9,672 nucleotides of DNA, taken from positions 1 to 9,672 of the forward strand of contig JAUUNJ010000072.1 in NCBI GenBank assembly GCA_030844625.1, in the 5' to 3' direction. Below, one piece after another: positions 1-6,541 of this stretch. A program made the translations under genes and the position numbers. The number at the start of each line of letters is the position of its first letter. Position 1 is the stretch's first letter. Below the pieces are notes generated by a model. The model was not told the origin of the DNA. It was given only the letters and a program-made list of their open reading frames with translations, and ran no database searches. This stretch comes from Roseburia sp. (lineage in GTDB: Bacteria; Bacillota; Clostridia; Lachnospirales; Lachnospiraceae).

Positions 1-1
1 T

Positions 2-607
2 GTGTATTTGGAATTTCTCATTTTGGCTTGTACTATTTATATTCTAGCACCACTTCTTCTTGATTCTGCTCATGATGCAATGCCTTATTACCAGTATTGC
101 AGACGGAATGGAATCACTCCATTTATTGATTTAAATGAAAAGCGGGGCATCAAAGAAAAATACAAAGATGACTTTACCATCGGTGAAGATGGCATTCCTG
201 TCTGTAAAGCGGAAAGGAAAATGAATCATGATGGCGTTGAAATTTCAAAAGCACGGATAAAATTCCGGTGTCCTCTTGCCAGCAGAAAACACGGGTGCTC
301 CTGTGAATCCCCATGCTCTGATTCAAAATATGGAAGAACTGTCCATCTTGCAATGAAAGACAATCCGCGTCTTATAAATATCCCTCCGCGTGACAGCGAG
401 CAGTGGAAAAGTGAGTACAATGCAAGAACTTCTGCTGAACGCTCAAACAAGCGTGAGAAAATAGACTTCAAATTAGAAAGCGGCAGACACCGCTCTACTA
501 AGATGTGGTACTGCCGCCTCTATCACATCCTGATGTTACAGCATCTGGATGCATGGGATTTGCCGTTTGAATCCACCCTGAGAAAGTTAATTTTGAACGT
601 AGCATAA
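2..607 (+). CDS. DDE transposase, C-terminal part (5' partial)
   Basis: The frame is open from the first bases, so the gene almost certainly begins before the window; the GTG at base 2 is not a credible start. About 201 residues remain. The RNase H-like catalytic core shows the second Asp in LLLDSAHDA (around residue 21) and the final Glu in ARTSAERSN (around residue 146). Between them is a Cys cluster (residues 90, 99, 101, 105) that looks like a small zinc-ribbon insertion. The tail is rich in His, Arg and Trp, as in IS4/IS1182-type enzymes, which cut and paste the element's own DNA. A hairpin with a T-run follows the stop at once. The exact IS family cannot be fixed without the N-terminus and the left end. 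The reading frame itself appears undamaged in this window. Confidence 0.8.
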   Translation: MYLEFLILACTIYILAPLLLDSAHDAMPYYQYCRRNGITPFIDLNEKRGIKEKYKDDFTIGEDGIPVCKAERKMNHDGVEISKARIKFRCPLASRKHGCSCESPCSDSKYGRTVHLAMKDNPRLINIPPRDSEQWKSEYNARTSAERSNKREKIDFKLESGRHRSTKMWYCRLYHILMLQHLDAWDLPFESTLRKLILNVA

Positions 608-634
608 TCCTACAGACATCATACCTCATTTTTT

Positions 635-666
635 GGCATAGCAACAGTCCTATGTCTATTTTTTTT
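635..666 (+). terminator. Rho-independent terminator of the transposase
   Basis: GGCATAG (635-641) pairs with CTATGTC (650-656) through one G-T wobble, leaving an 8-base loop. The stem is followed by TA and a run of eight T (659-666). It starts 28 bases after the transposase stop. Confidence 0.7.
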
Positions 667-753
667 ACCCATTTTTTCTATTCCGAATAATATTTACTTG
701 TCAAAGTTCAATGCCAGAATTTCGCTGGCATGATCAATCAGAATTCCGAGAGA

Positions 754-1272
754 TCATATAATTCTAATCTGACCAGAATTTAGGTTTACACTGTCTTCTC
801 GTATGTTAGATATTTCATACTCTCTGGCGCCTGTAGCAAAAAGGACTTCCACAACTGCTATATCCCTCAATTTGTATTTATAACCTGTTAAACCATTCTC
901 CTTTAGGCAATCATACATGTAATTTAATAACATCTCTATTTCTTCTCGCGGTATTACCCTCGGAAGAGTCAAGGTTTCTTTAAATTTAACTTTAATCTTC
1001 CTAAAAGGATTGCGCGATATAATCTCTTCTTCCTCCAAATAATTATAAAAGGCCTTTAAAGATGCGATTTTCCTCTTTACCGTCTTCTGCTTATATTTTT
1101 TATGTAATTCAGTAATATACTCTTCTATCTTTTCTCTATCCGGCTCATCACAACAAATAAATGCAAAGTACTGACGTAAATCAATCCGATATGCTTTGAG
1201 CGTTTTCTTATCAAGTTCTTTTCTGTATTCACAATATTCCAAATATGGCACCAATTTATCCTGTATCCTCAT
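754..1272 (-). pseudogene. Tyrosine recombinase (XerC/D type), truncated in the catalytic domain
   Basis: Phage-type integrases cut and rejoin DNA using Arg-Lys-His-x-x-Arg-His-Tyr residues. This 172-residue product keeps the N-terminal core-binding domain (residues about 5-88, with KKTLKAYRIDLRQYF and a typical AFYNYLEEEEIISRNPF end). It keeps only the start of the catalytic domain: the first catalytic Arg lies in LFATGAREYEISNI (Arg150). Family members run to about 280-330 residues. The Lys, His-x-x-Arg, His and nucleophilic Tyr are all absent, so no recombinase activity is expected. Reading stops right after the SGQIRII segment, where a normal gene would go on to a GKG-type turn, and the following DNA belongs to the neighbouring insertion element. 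The start is sound: AGGAGG-type site GGAGGT (1281-1286 region) eight bases before ATG, with a promoter upstream. Confidence 0.8.
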
Positions 1273-1295
1273 TTCATAAAACCTCCATTGTCTTT

Positions 1296-1325
1296 ATTAT
1301 ATAAACAACATACTATCGTTTTCAG
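1296..1325 (-). promoter_or_regulatory. Probable promoter of the truncated recombinase
   Basis: On the minus strand a perfect TATAAT (plus-strand 1296-1301) lies 18 bases downstream of CTGAAA (1320-1325), a 4-of-6 match to the -35 consensus. Transcription would begin near 1289, just before the ribosome binding site at 1281-1286. Confidence 0.5.
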
Positions 1326-1423
1326 TACTATTTTCAATAGAAAGTTCTTCCAAAATAAGAAAAGTCAAGGTGTGATACTTTCTAACAGAAATCTGCTAAT
1401 TTTCTATATTCTATCAAATACAG

Positions 1424-1464
1424 AAAACCCTGCGAGAACATTTCTGATCCTACGCGGGGTTTTT
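1424..1464 (-). terminator. Hairpin terminator downstream of the toxin-antitoxin pair
   Basis: AAAACCCTGCG (1424-1434) pairs with CGCGGGGTTTT (1453-1463) over 11 positions with one G-T wobble. The loop contains a second small stem, AGAA/TTCT. The hairpin lies about 50 bases after the toxin stop. T-rich sequence follows on both strands (TTTTT on plus, GTTTTCTGTATTT on minus), so it may work in both directions. The only gene that needs it here is the minus-strand toxin gene. Confidence 0.65.
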
Positions 1465-1514
1465 CACTCATTATAAAATTTCTACTTTTCTTCTGCTACC
1501 AATCGTGCATATTT

Positions 1515-1928
1515 TTACGGATAAATATTCAGCAGTTCTTCCGGAGAAAACAATGTAATCCCAAAGGAAAGAAAATCCTTTTTATTCCTTGTCACAATCG
1601 CATCACACTGATTAGCCTTCGCACAGGTTGCAAGCAGGCAGTCTTCAAAATCAGATGCTCTCTGCAAATAAGCATTCAACACATCTTCGTTCGTCACTGT
1701 TAGCACTTTTGCTATGTCCAAAACGGAGCCAAGCGCCTTATAAGCCAGATCAACGCTGTGCAACTGGCGACGAATCAGATAAAAAATATCTGTTGCACTG
1801 GATGCGGAAAGAAATCCTTGAACCCTTTTATTCTCGCACAGATCCAGAACAGCCTTTGAATCCTTAAAAAAGGGTTCCCTCTCTGCCAGTACATCCAGAA
1901 AAATATTAGTATCAATCATCAACCGCAT
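1515..1928 (-). CDS. PIN-domain toxin (VapC-like ribonuclease)
   Basis: A 137-residue PIN-domain protein, the usual VapC size. PIN toxins are Mg-dependent RNases that cut specific RNAs and halt translation. The fold signature is clear: MIDTNIFLDVL at the N-terminus supplies the first acidic residue (Asp6), SDFEDCLLA the central acids (about 93-96), and CDAIVTRNKKDF the last acids (109-118), followed by the typical ILFSPEELL-like ending. I chose the ATG at 1928 because GAGAGG (1939-1944) sits 10 bases before it. The upstream TTG at 1937 would almost touch that site, and the ATG at 1919 is a further option. The gene overlaps the antitoxin by 17 bases, pointing to coupled translation. The frame is intact and all key acids are present, so it is probably active. 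The RNA target cannot be told from the sequence. Confidence 0.85.
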   Translation of the reverse strand: MRLMIDTNIFLDVLAEREPFFKDSKAVLDLCENKRVQGFLSASSATDIFYLIRRQLHSVDLAYKALGSVLDIAKVLTVTNEDVLNAYLQRASDFEDCLLATCAKANQCDAIVTRNKKDFLSFGITLFSPEELLNIYP

Positions 1929-2142
1929 ATTTAGCAAGCCTCTCTTCTCTCAGCATCTTTGCATCATAGTCATCTGCCAGTTTCCCGGCAAGCATTCCGC
2001 TGATAGATTCCACTGCGGAAACATTCGGATTTACCATTTTTGCAACTGTTTTTCCGTTCCGGGTAATAAAAATATCCTCAGAACGCAACATATCAAGATA
2101 TTTACCAAAATTGGTTTTAAATTCCGTAGCCGTTACGATCAT
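1912..2142 (-). CDS. Phd/YefM-family antitoxin
   Basis: A 76-residue protein with the Phd fold: it starts MIVTATEFKTNFGKYLDMLR, followed by IFITRNGKTVAKMV, the usual DNA-binding dimer half. A charged C-terminal helix (DDYDAKMLREERLAKY) is where Phd antitoxins wrap and block the toxin. It is the first gene of a two-gene operon with the PIN toxin and overlaps it by 17 bases. The start is well supported by AGGGAGG (2150-2156), seven bases before ATG. Antitoxins of this family normally bind their own promoter with the toxin and repress it. A strong promoter lies just upstream, but no convincing operator palindrome can be named. Phd partnered with a PIN toxin is a known mixed combination. Confidence 0.85.
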   Translation of the reverse strand: MIVTATEFKTNFGKYLDMLRSEDIFITRNGKTVAKMVNPNVSAVESISGMLAGKLADDYDAKMLREERLAKYAVDD

Positions 2143-2173
2143 CTGAAAACCTCCCTTGCCTTTTGCTATTTAT

Positions 2174-2202
2174 ATTATACTCGATTCTTGCAGTTTTATC
2201 AA
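2174..2202 (-). promoter_or_regulatory. Sigma-A type promoter of the toxin-antitoxin operon
   Basis: On the minus strand TTGATA (plus-strand 2197-2202) and TATAAT (2174-2179) are separated by exactly 17 bases. That is a 5-of-6 plus 6-of-6 match to the vegetative consensus. The predicted start near 2167 leaves a short leader before the AGGGAGG site. Confidence 0.8.
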
Positions 2203-2341
2203 TTCATATCGCTCGGTTTTTCGCATATTTTTGTATAAATCGTGCGATTATACTTAAAACATTCTTCTGTCCCTATAACCGCAAAAGATTCCTGCCAGAT
2301 ATATTCACTGCCTTATCGTGTAGATATCATCTACTAGAAAT

Positions 2342-2807
2342 TCTACTCTTTTTTATCTGTATTAATCTTATTATGGGAGCCTTTCGTTAATCTGTGAATT
2401 GCACGGAATACAATATCTCCATTTTTTCCCAAAATATCACTTTTTATTGGAATCGTAACAGGATTGCAATCCTTCACTCTGATATCCATTTCGGTAAAAG
2501 ATACAGGTTTCTGTCAGGATTTCACCACTCTGTATAACCGGCCTTCCTACCATACATGATAACGACCGCTTGACAGATTCAGGTTCTCCAGCCATGCCTG
2601 CTGCTTTATTTCCGGTGTAATCGGATATGAGATTTCTCTCTCCAGATCATCCTCATGTGAATTTTTAAATAAATAATTTGTTGTCACATCAAAATAAACC
2701 TCTACTTTTTTGAACAGGTCCACTCTTTCATTGCTATAACATACAAGCAGAGGTATTAATTCGTAGAAGGTTTCCCTTCTATGAATCAATACCCCTGCAA
2801 TACTTCC
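2342..2807 (-). pseudogene. Unrecognised gene, decayed (two in-frame stops)
   Basis: I do not recognise this protein. One reading frame runs from after the stop at 2808-2810 down to 2342 and is broken twice. The first break is a TAG (about 2547-2549) after NLSSGRYHVW. The second is a TGA ten codons later, after GRLYRVVKS. The sequence past both stops still reads like protein (QKPVSFTEMDIRVKDC, then DIVFRAIHRL). Each stop is one base change from a sense codon (for example GAG to TAG). The first 80 codons include RRETFYELIPLLVCY and KVEVYFDVTTNYLF. No good start exists: the only candidate is a TTG at 2787-2789 without a well-placed ribosome binding site. A short frame from the ATG at 2811 would join only by a frameshift at the GGGG run. 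It lies directly downstream of the broken exporter and may belong to the same decayed locus. Genuine disuse is more likely than a new function. Confidence 0.5.
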
Positions 2808-2864
2808 TCATTCCAAGCAAAGAGCTAGCAACCATATTTTTAATACGAAATGTTGGTGCTTTAA

Positions 2865-3356
2865 TCATTCATCAGATAACGACATTTCTTTTTGTACCAT
2901 ATATAACCGATAGTATAATCCATGATGCCTAAGAAGTTCTTCATGTATACCTATATCCTCAATTTCTCCATTTTCTAATACAATTATCTTATCTGCTCTT
3001 TCTAACATGCAATTAAATCTATGAATTATCAAAATTGCAATTTTATCCCGCATTTCCTCCCATATCATATTTAGCACGGCTTGTTCCGAAGCAATGTCAA
3101 GAGATGCATTGGGTTCATCAAAAATATACACTTCCGCTGGCTTAAACAAGGTTCTACCCAATGCCAATTTCTGCCACTGGCCAATAGATATTTGTATCCC
3201 ATCAGTAAACTGATAGCCTAACGGTTGTTCAATATTATCTTTAAAATCTTCCAAGGTTACTTTATCCAGTATTTTATAAAGTTCACGATCATTTTCCACG
3301 CGATTATCACCATATCTTATATTATCTCGAATGCTACATAAAGTTTTACGCAACAT
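2865..3356 (-). pseudogene. ABC exporter, C-terminal nucleotide-binding fragment only
   Basis: About 163 residues of an ABC exporter ATPase domain. Clear homology begins at SIRDNIRYGD, the segment after the Q-loop. A degenerate signature ISIGQWQKLALGR (about 57-69), Walker B VYIFDEP with Asp80-Glu81, D-loop SLD, switch His112 in ILIIHRF, and the usual end IIVLENGEIEDIGIHEELL follow. The whole membrane domain, Walker A and the Q-loop are missing. Full exporters run to about 550-750 residues, so this piece cannot bind ATP properly or transport anything. The ATG at 3354-3356 overlaps the end of the upstream peptide gene by 11 bases but has no ribosome binding site. The earlier frame up to 3473 is only the shadow of that peptide gene. 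The natural reading is the 3' remnant of a peptide exporter left by a deletion. Its neighbour suggests its cargo was the Cys-rich peptide. Confidence 0.75.
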
Positions 3357-3522
3357 CAGCGTTATGATGGTTTGCGTTAAAGGTTGCATCTCCGTGGCCT
3401 GTACAATCACAATTGCAGTTATAGAACGGATCCCACAATCCTCTTGTGCTCTTCCAACCTTCTGAGCATACACAACCAGCTCTTGGGGTTACCCCATTTG
3501 GAACTTCATTAACAACTTTCAT
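3346..3522 (-). CDS. Cys-rich small peptide, candidate RiPP/bacteriocin precursor
   Basis: A 58-residue peptide with five cysteines in C-x-C (17, 19) and C-x-C-x-C (36, 38, 40) motifs. A Cys-free, weakly charged N-terminus (MKVVNEVPNGVTPRAG) reads like a leader. The tail is rich in Asn, His and Ala (FNANHHNADVA). Clostridia carry many such Cys-rich precursors, which radical-SAM enzymes turn into sactipeptide- or ranthipeptide-like products. I cannot place this one in a named family with confidence. The start is decided by a strong AGGAGG seven bases before the ATG at 3522; an earlier ATG at 3540 would put that site inside the gene. No modification enzyme lies nearby. The gene runs into a truncated ABC exporter, so the peptide is probably expressed but orphaned. 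It sits 186 bases downstream of a bacteriocin-immunity-style ABC transporter on the same strand. Confidence 0.6.
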   Translation of the reverse strand: MKVVNEVPNGVTPRAGCVCSEGWKSTRGLWDPFYNCNCDCTGHGDATFNANHHNADVA

Positions 3523-3529
3523 TACAAGT

Positions 3530-3535
3530 CCTCCT
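3530..3535 (-). promoter_or_regulatory. Ribosome binding site fixing the peptide start
   Basis: AGGAGG on the minus strand, seven bases before the ATG at 3520-3522. It is the best Shine-Dalgarno match in this part of the window. It argues that the peptide gene is real and that its product has 58 rather than 64 residues. Confidence 0.75.
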
Positions 3536-3695
3536 TCCATTTATTTCTGATTCCCTATACATCACATATTTCCATTAACTACTTACGGATTGCGCACCTC
3601 CGTTTTTGCATCCAATATCCATATACAACGCAAGGGATATTCAGACAATTTTCAGAGCTGCCACCTCAATACCCGAATTCTGCATGAGTGTGTAA

Positions 3696-3719
3696 TCAAA
3701 ATTTTTCCTCAAAATTTTT
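3696..3719. repeat. Short tandem repeat at the end of the permease gene
   Basis: TCAAAATTTTT occurs at 3696-3706 and again at 3709-3719, two bases apart (period 13). The right copy contains the permease stop codon. It looks like a small slippage duplication. Confidence 0.6.
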
Positions 3720-4914
3720 GTATTCCATATTTGGAAAAGTTTTTGTACACAAGTGGCAGCAATATAATAGCCAGAATGCCATAAATAGACATGACAAACG
3801 GTATTTGTCGAACAACAATAGGTCCTATTTGAAAAATGATCGGTACTTTTGCATACTCTATAATATTCATAAATACGCTTGGCATGATATTAAAAAATGT
3901 TTCAAAAACCGGTACAGCACGCCCTATAAACGGCATCATACAATATAAAAAGAAAGGAATACAAATTGCCAAATTTGCCGAATGCATTTTTACAGTTACC
4001 AGCATTGTTATCGCCGCTGAAAACAAACTAGCAATATATCCACACAGTAATATTAAAAAGTAATACTCACCATATGTCATACTATAAATGCTATACGGCT
4101 GATCTATCTGATAAGGTGTCAAGAACCCACTTGTACCCATAACCCCAAAGGAAACAATTGACAGTATTCCCATTCCAGTCCAATAAACAACTGTTGTCAT
4201 AACAATACCTGTCAAAAGTTTATTCCTAGTTGCTTTAGATCTCCCGTATTTTGTAGAAAAAAACACAGCTTCGGCTTTGGTACGAAATTCATCGGCAAAT
4301 ATGCCCGCAGCCAAAAAACCAATTACAACTGCAAGTATGATTCCATATGTCTGAGCATACATAGCCATTGTATCCCAAGAATCTTTTGCCGCATAATCAA
4401 GCGGCATTTCTATCTCTTCGTACTTTCTTTTCAAGAACTCTTGCTGCTTTGAGCTTTTTCCGTAAGACTGAACCATTTTTTGGATATTTTCCTCATACGT
4501 TGAATAAAAGTTCTCTAACTCCTCATCAGACAGACGATATAACACATTTTGATCATAACCAGAATCTGGTGTAATAACATAAATTATAAAAGATAAAATA
4601 TCATCATACGACTGCGCCGTTTTCCCATACTCCGCATCCGGTATATCTTCGGGATAAATTTGTTCTAGGGTTTTCCGGTTCTCTACGACCTCTTTGATTT
4701 TTTCTACCGTCAATTTACCTTTCCACTTATTTCTATCAGCAGCAAGCCTACGTCCCGCTGTAATACCGGTATAAAGTTTTCCTTCTGCATCCCGATAACG
4801 CATACTACCGACAGCCAGGCAACTAATAATACTAGCAAGAAAAACCATAACGATAAGGATAATTTTATTGATTTTCTTGTGAAAAAACTTTTTTAATTCA
4901 TATTTCATCATCAT
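3709..4914 (-). CDS. ABC-2 type transporter permease
   Basis: A 401-residue integral membrane protein and the last gene of the sigma-factor operon. One N-terminal span (about 15-36, INKIILIVMVFLASIISC) is followed by a soluble, probably extracellular domain of about 150 residues that is rich in charged and Tyr residues. Five spans then form the C-terminal half (near 189-206, 233-258, 282-308, 312-331 and 373-391). The conserved cytoplasmic link FFSTKYGRSKATRNKL follows the second span, as in ABC-2 permeases of Firmicutes. The start is the ATG at 4914, with AGGTG (4921-4925) six bases before it. A start at 4971 would read through the upstream ATPase. It overlaps that ATPase gene by 17 bases. 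The partner ATPase and the layout suggest efflux or protection against a membrane-active peptide, as in BcrAB-type systems. The substrate is unknown. Confidence 0.8.
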   Translation of the reverse strand: MMMKYELKKFFHKKINKIILIVMVFLASIISCLAVGSMRYRDAEGKLYTGITAGRRLAADRNKWKGKLTVEKIKEVVENRKTLEQIYPEDIPDAEYGKTAQSYDDILSFIIYVITPDSGYDQNVLYRLSDEELENFYSTYEENIQKMVQSYGKSSKQQEFLKRKYEEIEMPLDYAAKDSWDTMAMYAQTYGIILAVVIGFLAAGIFADEFRTKAEAVFFSTKYGRSKATRNKLLTGIVMTTVVYWTGMGILSIVSFGVMGTSGFLTPYQIDQPYSIYSMTYGEYYFLILLCGYIASLFSAAITMLVTVKMHSANLAICIPFFLYCMMPFIGRAVPVFETFFNIMPSVFMNIIEYAKVPIIFQIGPIVVRQIPFVMSIYGILAIILLPLVYKNFSKYGIQKF

Positions 4915-5788
4915 AATCTTCACCTGCTTTCTCTCCAAAATATAAAAGAAATGCATCTTCAAGGGTAGCATCCTGCCTTATTGCATTTCTTACAGGTGCT
5001 GTTTTAGAAATAATACGCAATTCTGCTCCCTCCGGAATAGTTTTTATATTCCCTACCAGATAATTCTGTAAATACCAATTAACTTCATTCTTTGGAACTA
5101 CGCACTGGAAAACAGATTCATCCATAGATCGGACCAAATCTTCCGTACTCCCCGTATAAAAGAATTTCCCGCCTTTCATTAAAATGATTTCATTTGCTAT
5201 AAACTCCACATCTGAAACAATATGTGTTGAAAGTAATACCAGACGGTTTTCTGATAATTCACTTATTAAATTTCGGAAGCGCACTCTTTCGTTTGGATCA
5301 AGCCCTGCCGTTGGCTCATCAAGCACTAATATTTTGGGATTATTCAGCATAGCCTGTGCAATTCCCACACGTCTTATCATTCCACCAGATAAAGCCCTCA
5401 TTCTTCGTTTCTTATATTTAGACAATGCAACTTGCCGTAATAGCTGATCGATTCTCTGTTTTGCGACACTTTGGCGTATCCCTTTAATAGACGCAATATA
5501 CATCAAATAATCATAAATACTCATATCCGGATAATATCCAAATTCCTGCGGAAGATAACCTAATATTCCTCGGTATGTCTCTCCTAATTCAAAAATATCC
5601 TTTCCATTCCATCTAATTTTTCCTTCTGTTGGCCTAATGATAGTACATAACATTCTCATCAGGGTTGTTTTTCCCGCCCCATTGACTCCTAAAAGACCAT
5701 ATACCCCTTTCTTCATAGTATAATTTACGCAATCTACTGCACGAAAAGACGAAAACTCTTTTGACACTTTATCAAATTCTAATCCCAT
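4898..5788 (-). CDS. ABC transporter ATP-binding protein (BcrA/CcmA-like)
   Basis: A 296-residue ATPase with every motif in place: Walker A GVNGAGKTT (34-42, Lys40), Q-loop Gln81 in GYLPQEFG, signature ALSGGM (132-137), Walker B ILVLDEP (153-159, Asp157-Glu158), D-loop GLD and switch His189 in LLSTHIVSD. After the ATPase core a C-terminal extension of about 90 residues, from TEDLV onward, matches the regulatory tail common in multidrug and antibiotic-peptide ABC-2 systems. It should power the permease encoded next, which it overlaps by 17 bases. The start at 5788 (MGLEFDKVSKEF) is preferred because GGGAGG lies about nine bases upstream. Earlier in-frame codons have no such site and lie inside the upstream gene. 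That gene also overlaps by 17 bases, giving a tightly coupled set. An active ATPase is expected. Confidence 0.92.
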   Translation of the reverse strand: MGLEFDKVSKEFSSFRAVDCVNYTMKKGVYGLLGVNGAGKTTLMRMLCTIIRPTEGKIRWNGKDIFELGETYRGILGYLPQEFGYYPDMSIYDYLMYIASIKGIRQSVAKQRIDQLLRQVALSKYKKRRMRALSGGMIRRVGIAQAMLNNPKILVLDEPTAGLDPNERVRFRNLISELSENRLVLLSTHIVSDVEFIANEIILMKGGKFFYTGSTEDLVRSMDESVFQCVVPKNEVNWYLQNYLVGNIKTIPEGAELRIISKTAPVRNAIRQDATLEDAFLLYFGEKAGEDYDDEI

Positions 5789-6536
5789 TCGTTCGATCCT
5801 CCCAAACCAATTCATAATCTTGCTGCGATTTTCGTACACAAAAGACCAGATATCCAAAGGATATCAGAATCAGAACCAACCAAAGCGGTTCTACAATTGC
5901 ATAATAGATAACATCATTCGCAACAATCATAGACCATACAATAACAAATGCCATACTTAAACATACTGAAACATATTCCATATCAAACCCTTTTTTACAT
6001 AACAAGTGGAAGCAAACTCCACTTGAAATATTAAAGGGTATCAGAAAATTGATAGCAATACTGCTTAATGGAATTTGTATGGTAGCAAATACAAGTATAA
6101 AAAATACAGTAACCATCATCATATCCACAATCGCAAACAACAATAATCTTGCTGCGCATATCTGTCTTAAAGAATAGTAGGACGCCTTCTCTATTTCAAA
6201 GGCTGAAAATCTTCGGTTTTTCCAAATTTCTGGAATAATAAGAATAGAAAATAGTACTGAAAAAGCTCCCATAATCCTCCCTATGCTTTTCATACTTTCC
6301 AAATCATTTAATAAAATCCATAATATAAACAATGTTCCGCCTTGTAAAACCCACCACTTTTTCTTTATGAATTTACATTGTTCATATAAGAATTCAAAAT
6401 AAGAAGAACATATACGTTGCTGGCATATATTTATTTTTTTACATTGACTAACTACATTCTGAACCGCTGGCTCTCTAACATAATGATCTTGTATAAGCTT
6501 TTTATAGTTTTTTATTTTTTTCTTATATAATTTCAT
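5772..6536 (-). CDS. Six-span membrane protein of a sigma/ABC operon, possible anti-sigma or transporter partner
   Basis: A 254-residue protein with a basic cytoplasmic N-terminus of about 58 residues and six predicted spans. On the 256-residue GTG-start numbering these lie near 64-79, 88-105, 132-155, 157-182, 190-208 and 211-236. It resembles membrane proteins that sit between ECF sigma genes and ABC ATPases in Clostridia, but I cannot name a family. Two roles fit: a third transporter subunit, or the membrane anchor that restrains the sigma factor encoded just upstream. No other anti-sigma gene is visible. The N-terminus has four cysteines (about 34, 40, 45 and 56) but lacks the His-x3-Cys-x2-Cys pattern of zinc anti-sigma factors. 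ATG at 6536 is preferred, ten bases after GGGAG; a GTG at 6542 that overlaps the sigma stop by one base is the alternative. Either way translation is probably coupled. Confidence 0.65.
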   Translation of the reverse strand: MKLYKKKIKNYKKLIQDHYVREPAVQNVVSQCKKINICQQRICSSYFEFLYEQCKFIKKKWWVLQGGTLFILWILLNDLESMKSIGRIMGAFSVLFSILIIPEIWKNRRFSAFEIEKASYYSLRQICAARLLLFAIVDMMMVTVFFILVFATIQIPLSSIAINFLIPFNISSGVCFHLLCKKGFDMEYVSVCLSMAFVIVWSMIVANDVIYYAIVEPLWLVLILISFGYLVFCVRKSQQDYELVWEDRTNGIRI

Positions 6537-6541
6537 TTTCA

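Larger units (their letters stand above)
1..753 (+). mobile_element. Right-hand part of an insertion sequence (left end outside window)
   Basis: The stretch holds the 3' part of a DDE transposase gene, its terminator and about 90 bases of AT-rich non-coding DNA. It then meets a recombinase gene that stops in the middle of its catalytic domain. That abrupt stop at 754-756 is the main evidence for an element end near 745-757. The left end is not in the window, so neither terminal inverted repeats nor a target duplication can be confirmed. A perfect 7-bp hairpin, ATGCCAG (711-717) with CTGGCAT (725-731), lies just inside the presumed end. The boundary is inferred, not seen. Confidence 0.45.

Noticed and set aside
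711..731. Hairpin near the element end as an IS200/IS605-type end
   Set aside because: The transposase is of the DDE type, which uses inverted repeats and not end hairpins; there is also no T-run to make it a terminator.
1339..1383. AGAAAGT/ACTTTCT inverted repeat
   Set aside because: Seven bases with a 31-base gap in AT-rich DNA is within chance, and no role is apparent.
2320..2334. GTAGAT/ATCTAC inverted repeat as a terminator
   Set aside because: Short AT-rich stem with a 3-base loop, and no gene on the matching strand that would need it.
2163..2390. Plus-strand open frame of 75 codons with hydrophobic residues
   Set aside because: No ribosome binding site; it overlaps the toxin-antitoxin promoter and the end of the decayed gene, and its hydrophobicity comes from AT-rich DNA.
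3357..3473. Longer start for the exporter fragment
   Set aside because: That stretch is the peptide gene read in another frame; its translation has no ABC-like features.
3523..3540. Earlier ATG at 3540 giving a 64-residue peptide
   Set aside because: The extra six codons are the ribosome binding site of the ATG at 3522, and nothing suitable lies before 3540.
4915..4971. Upstream start of the permease at 4971
   Set aside because: It would overlap the ATPase by 74 bases, adds an odd N-terminus and ignores the AGGTG site before 4914.
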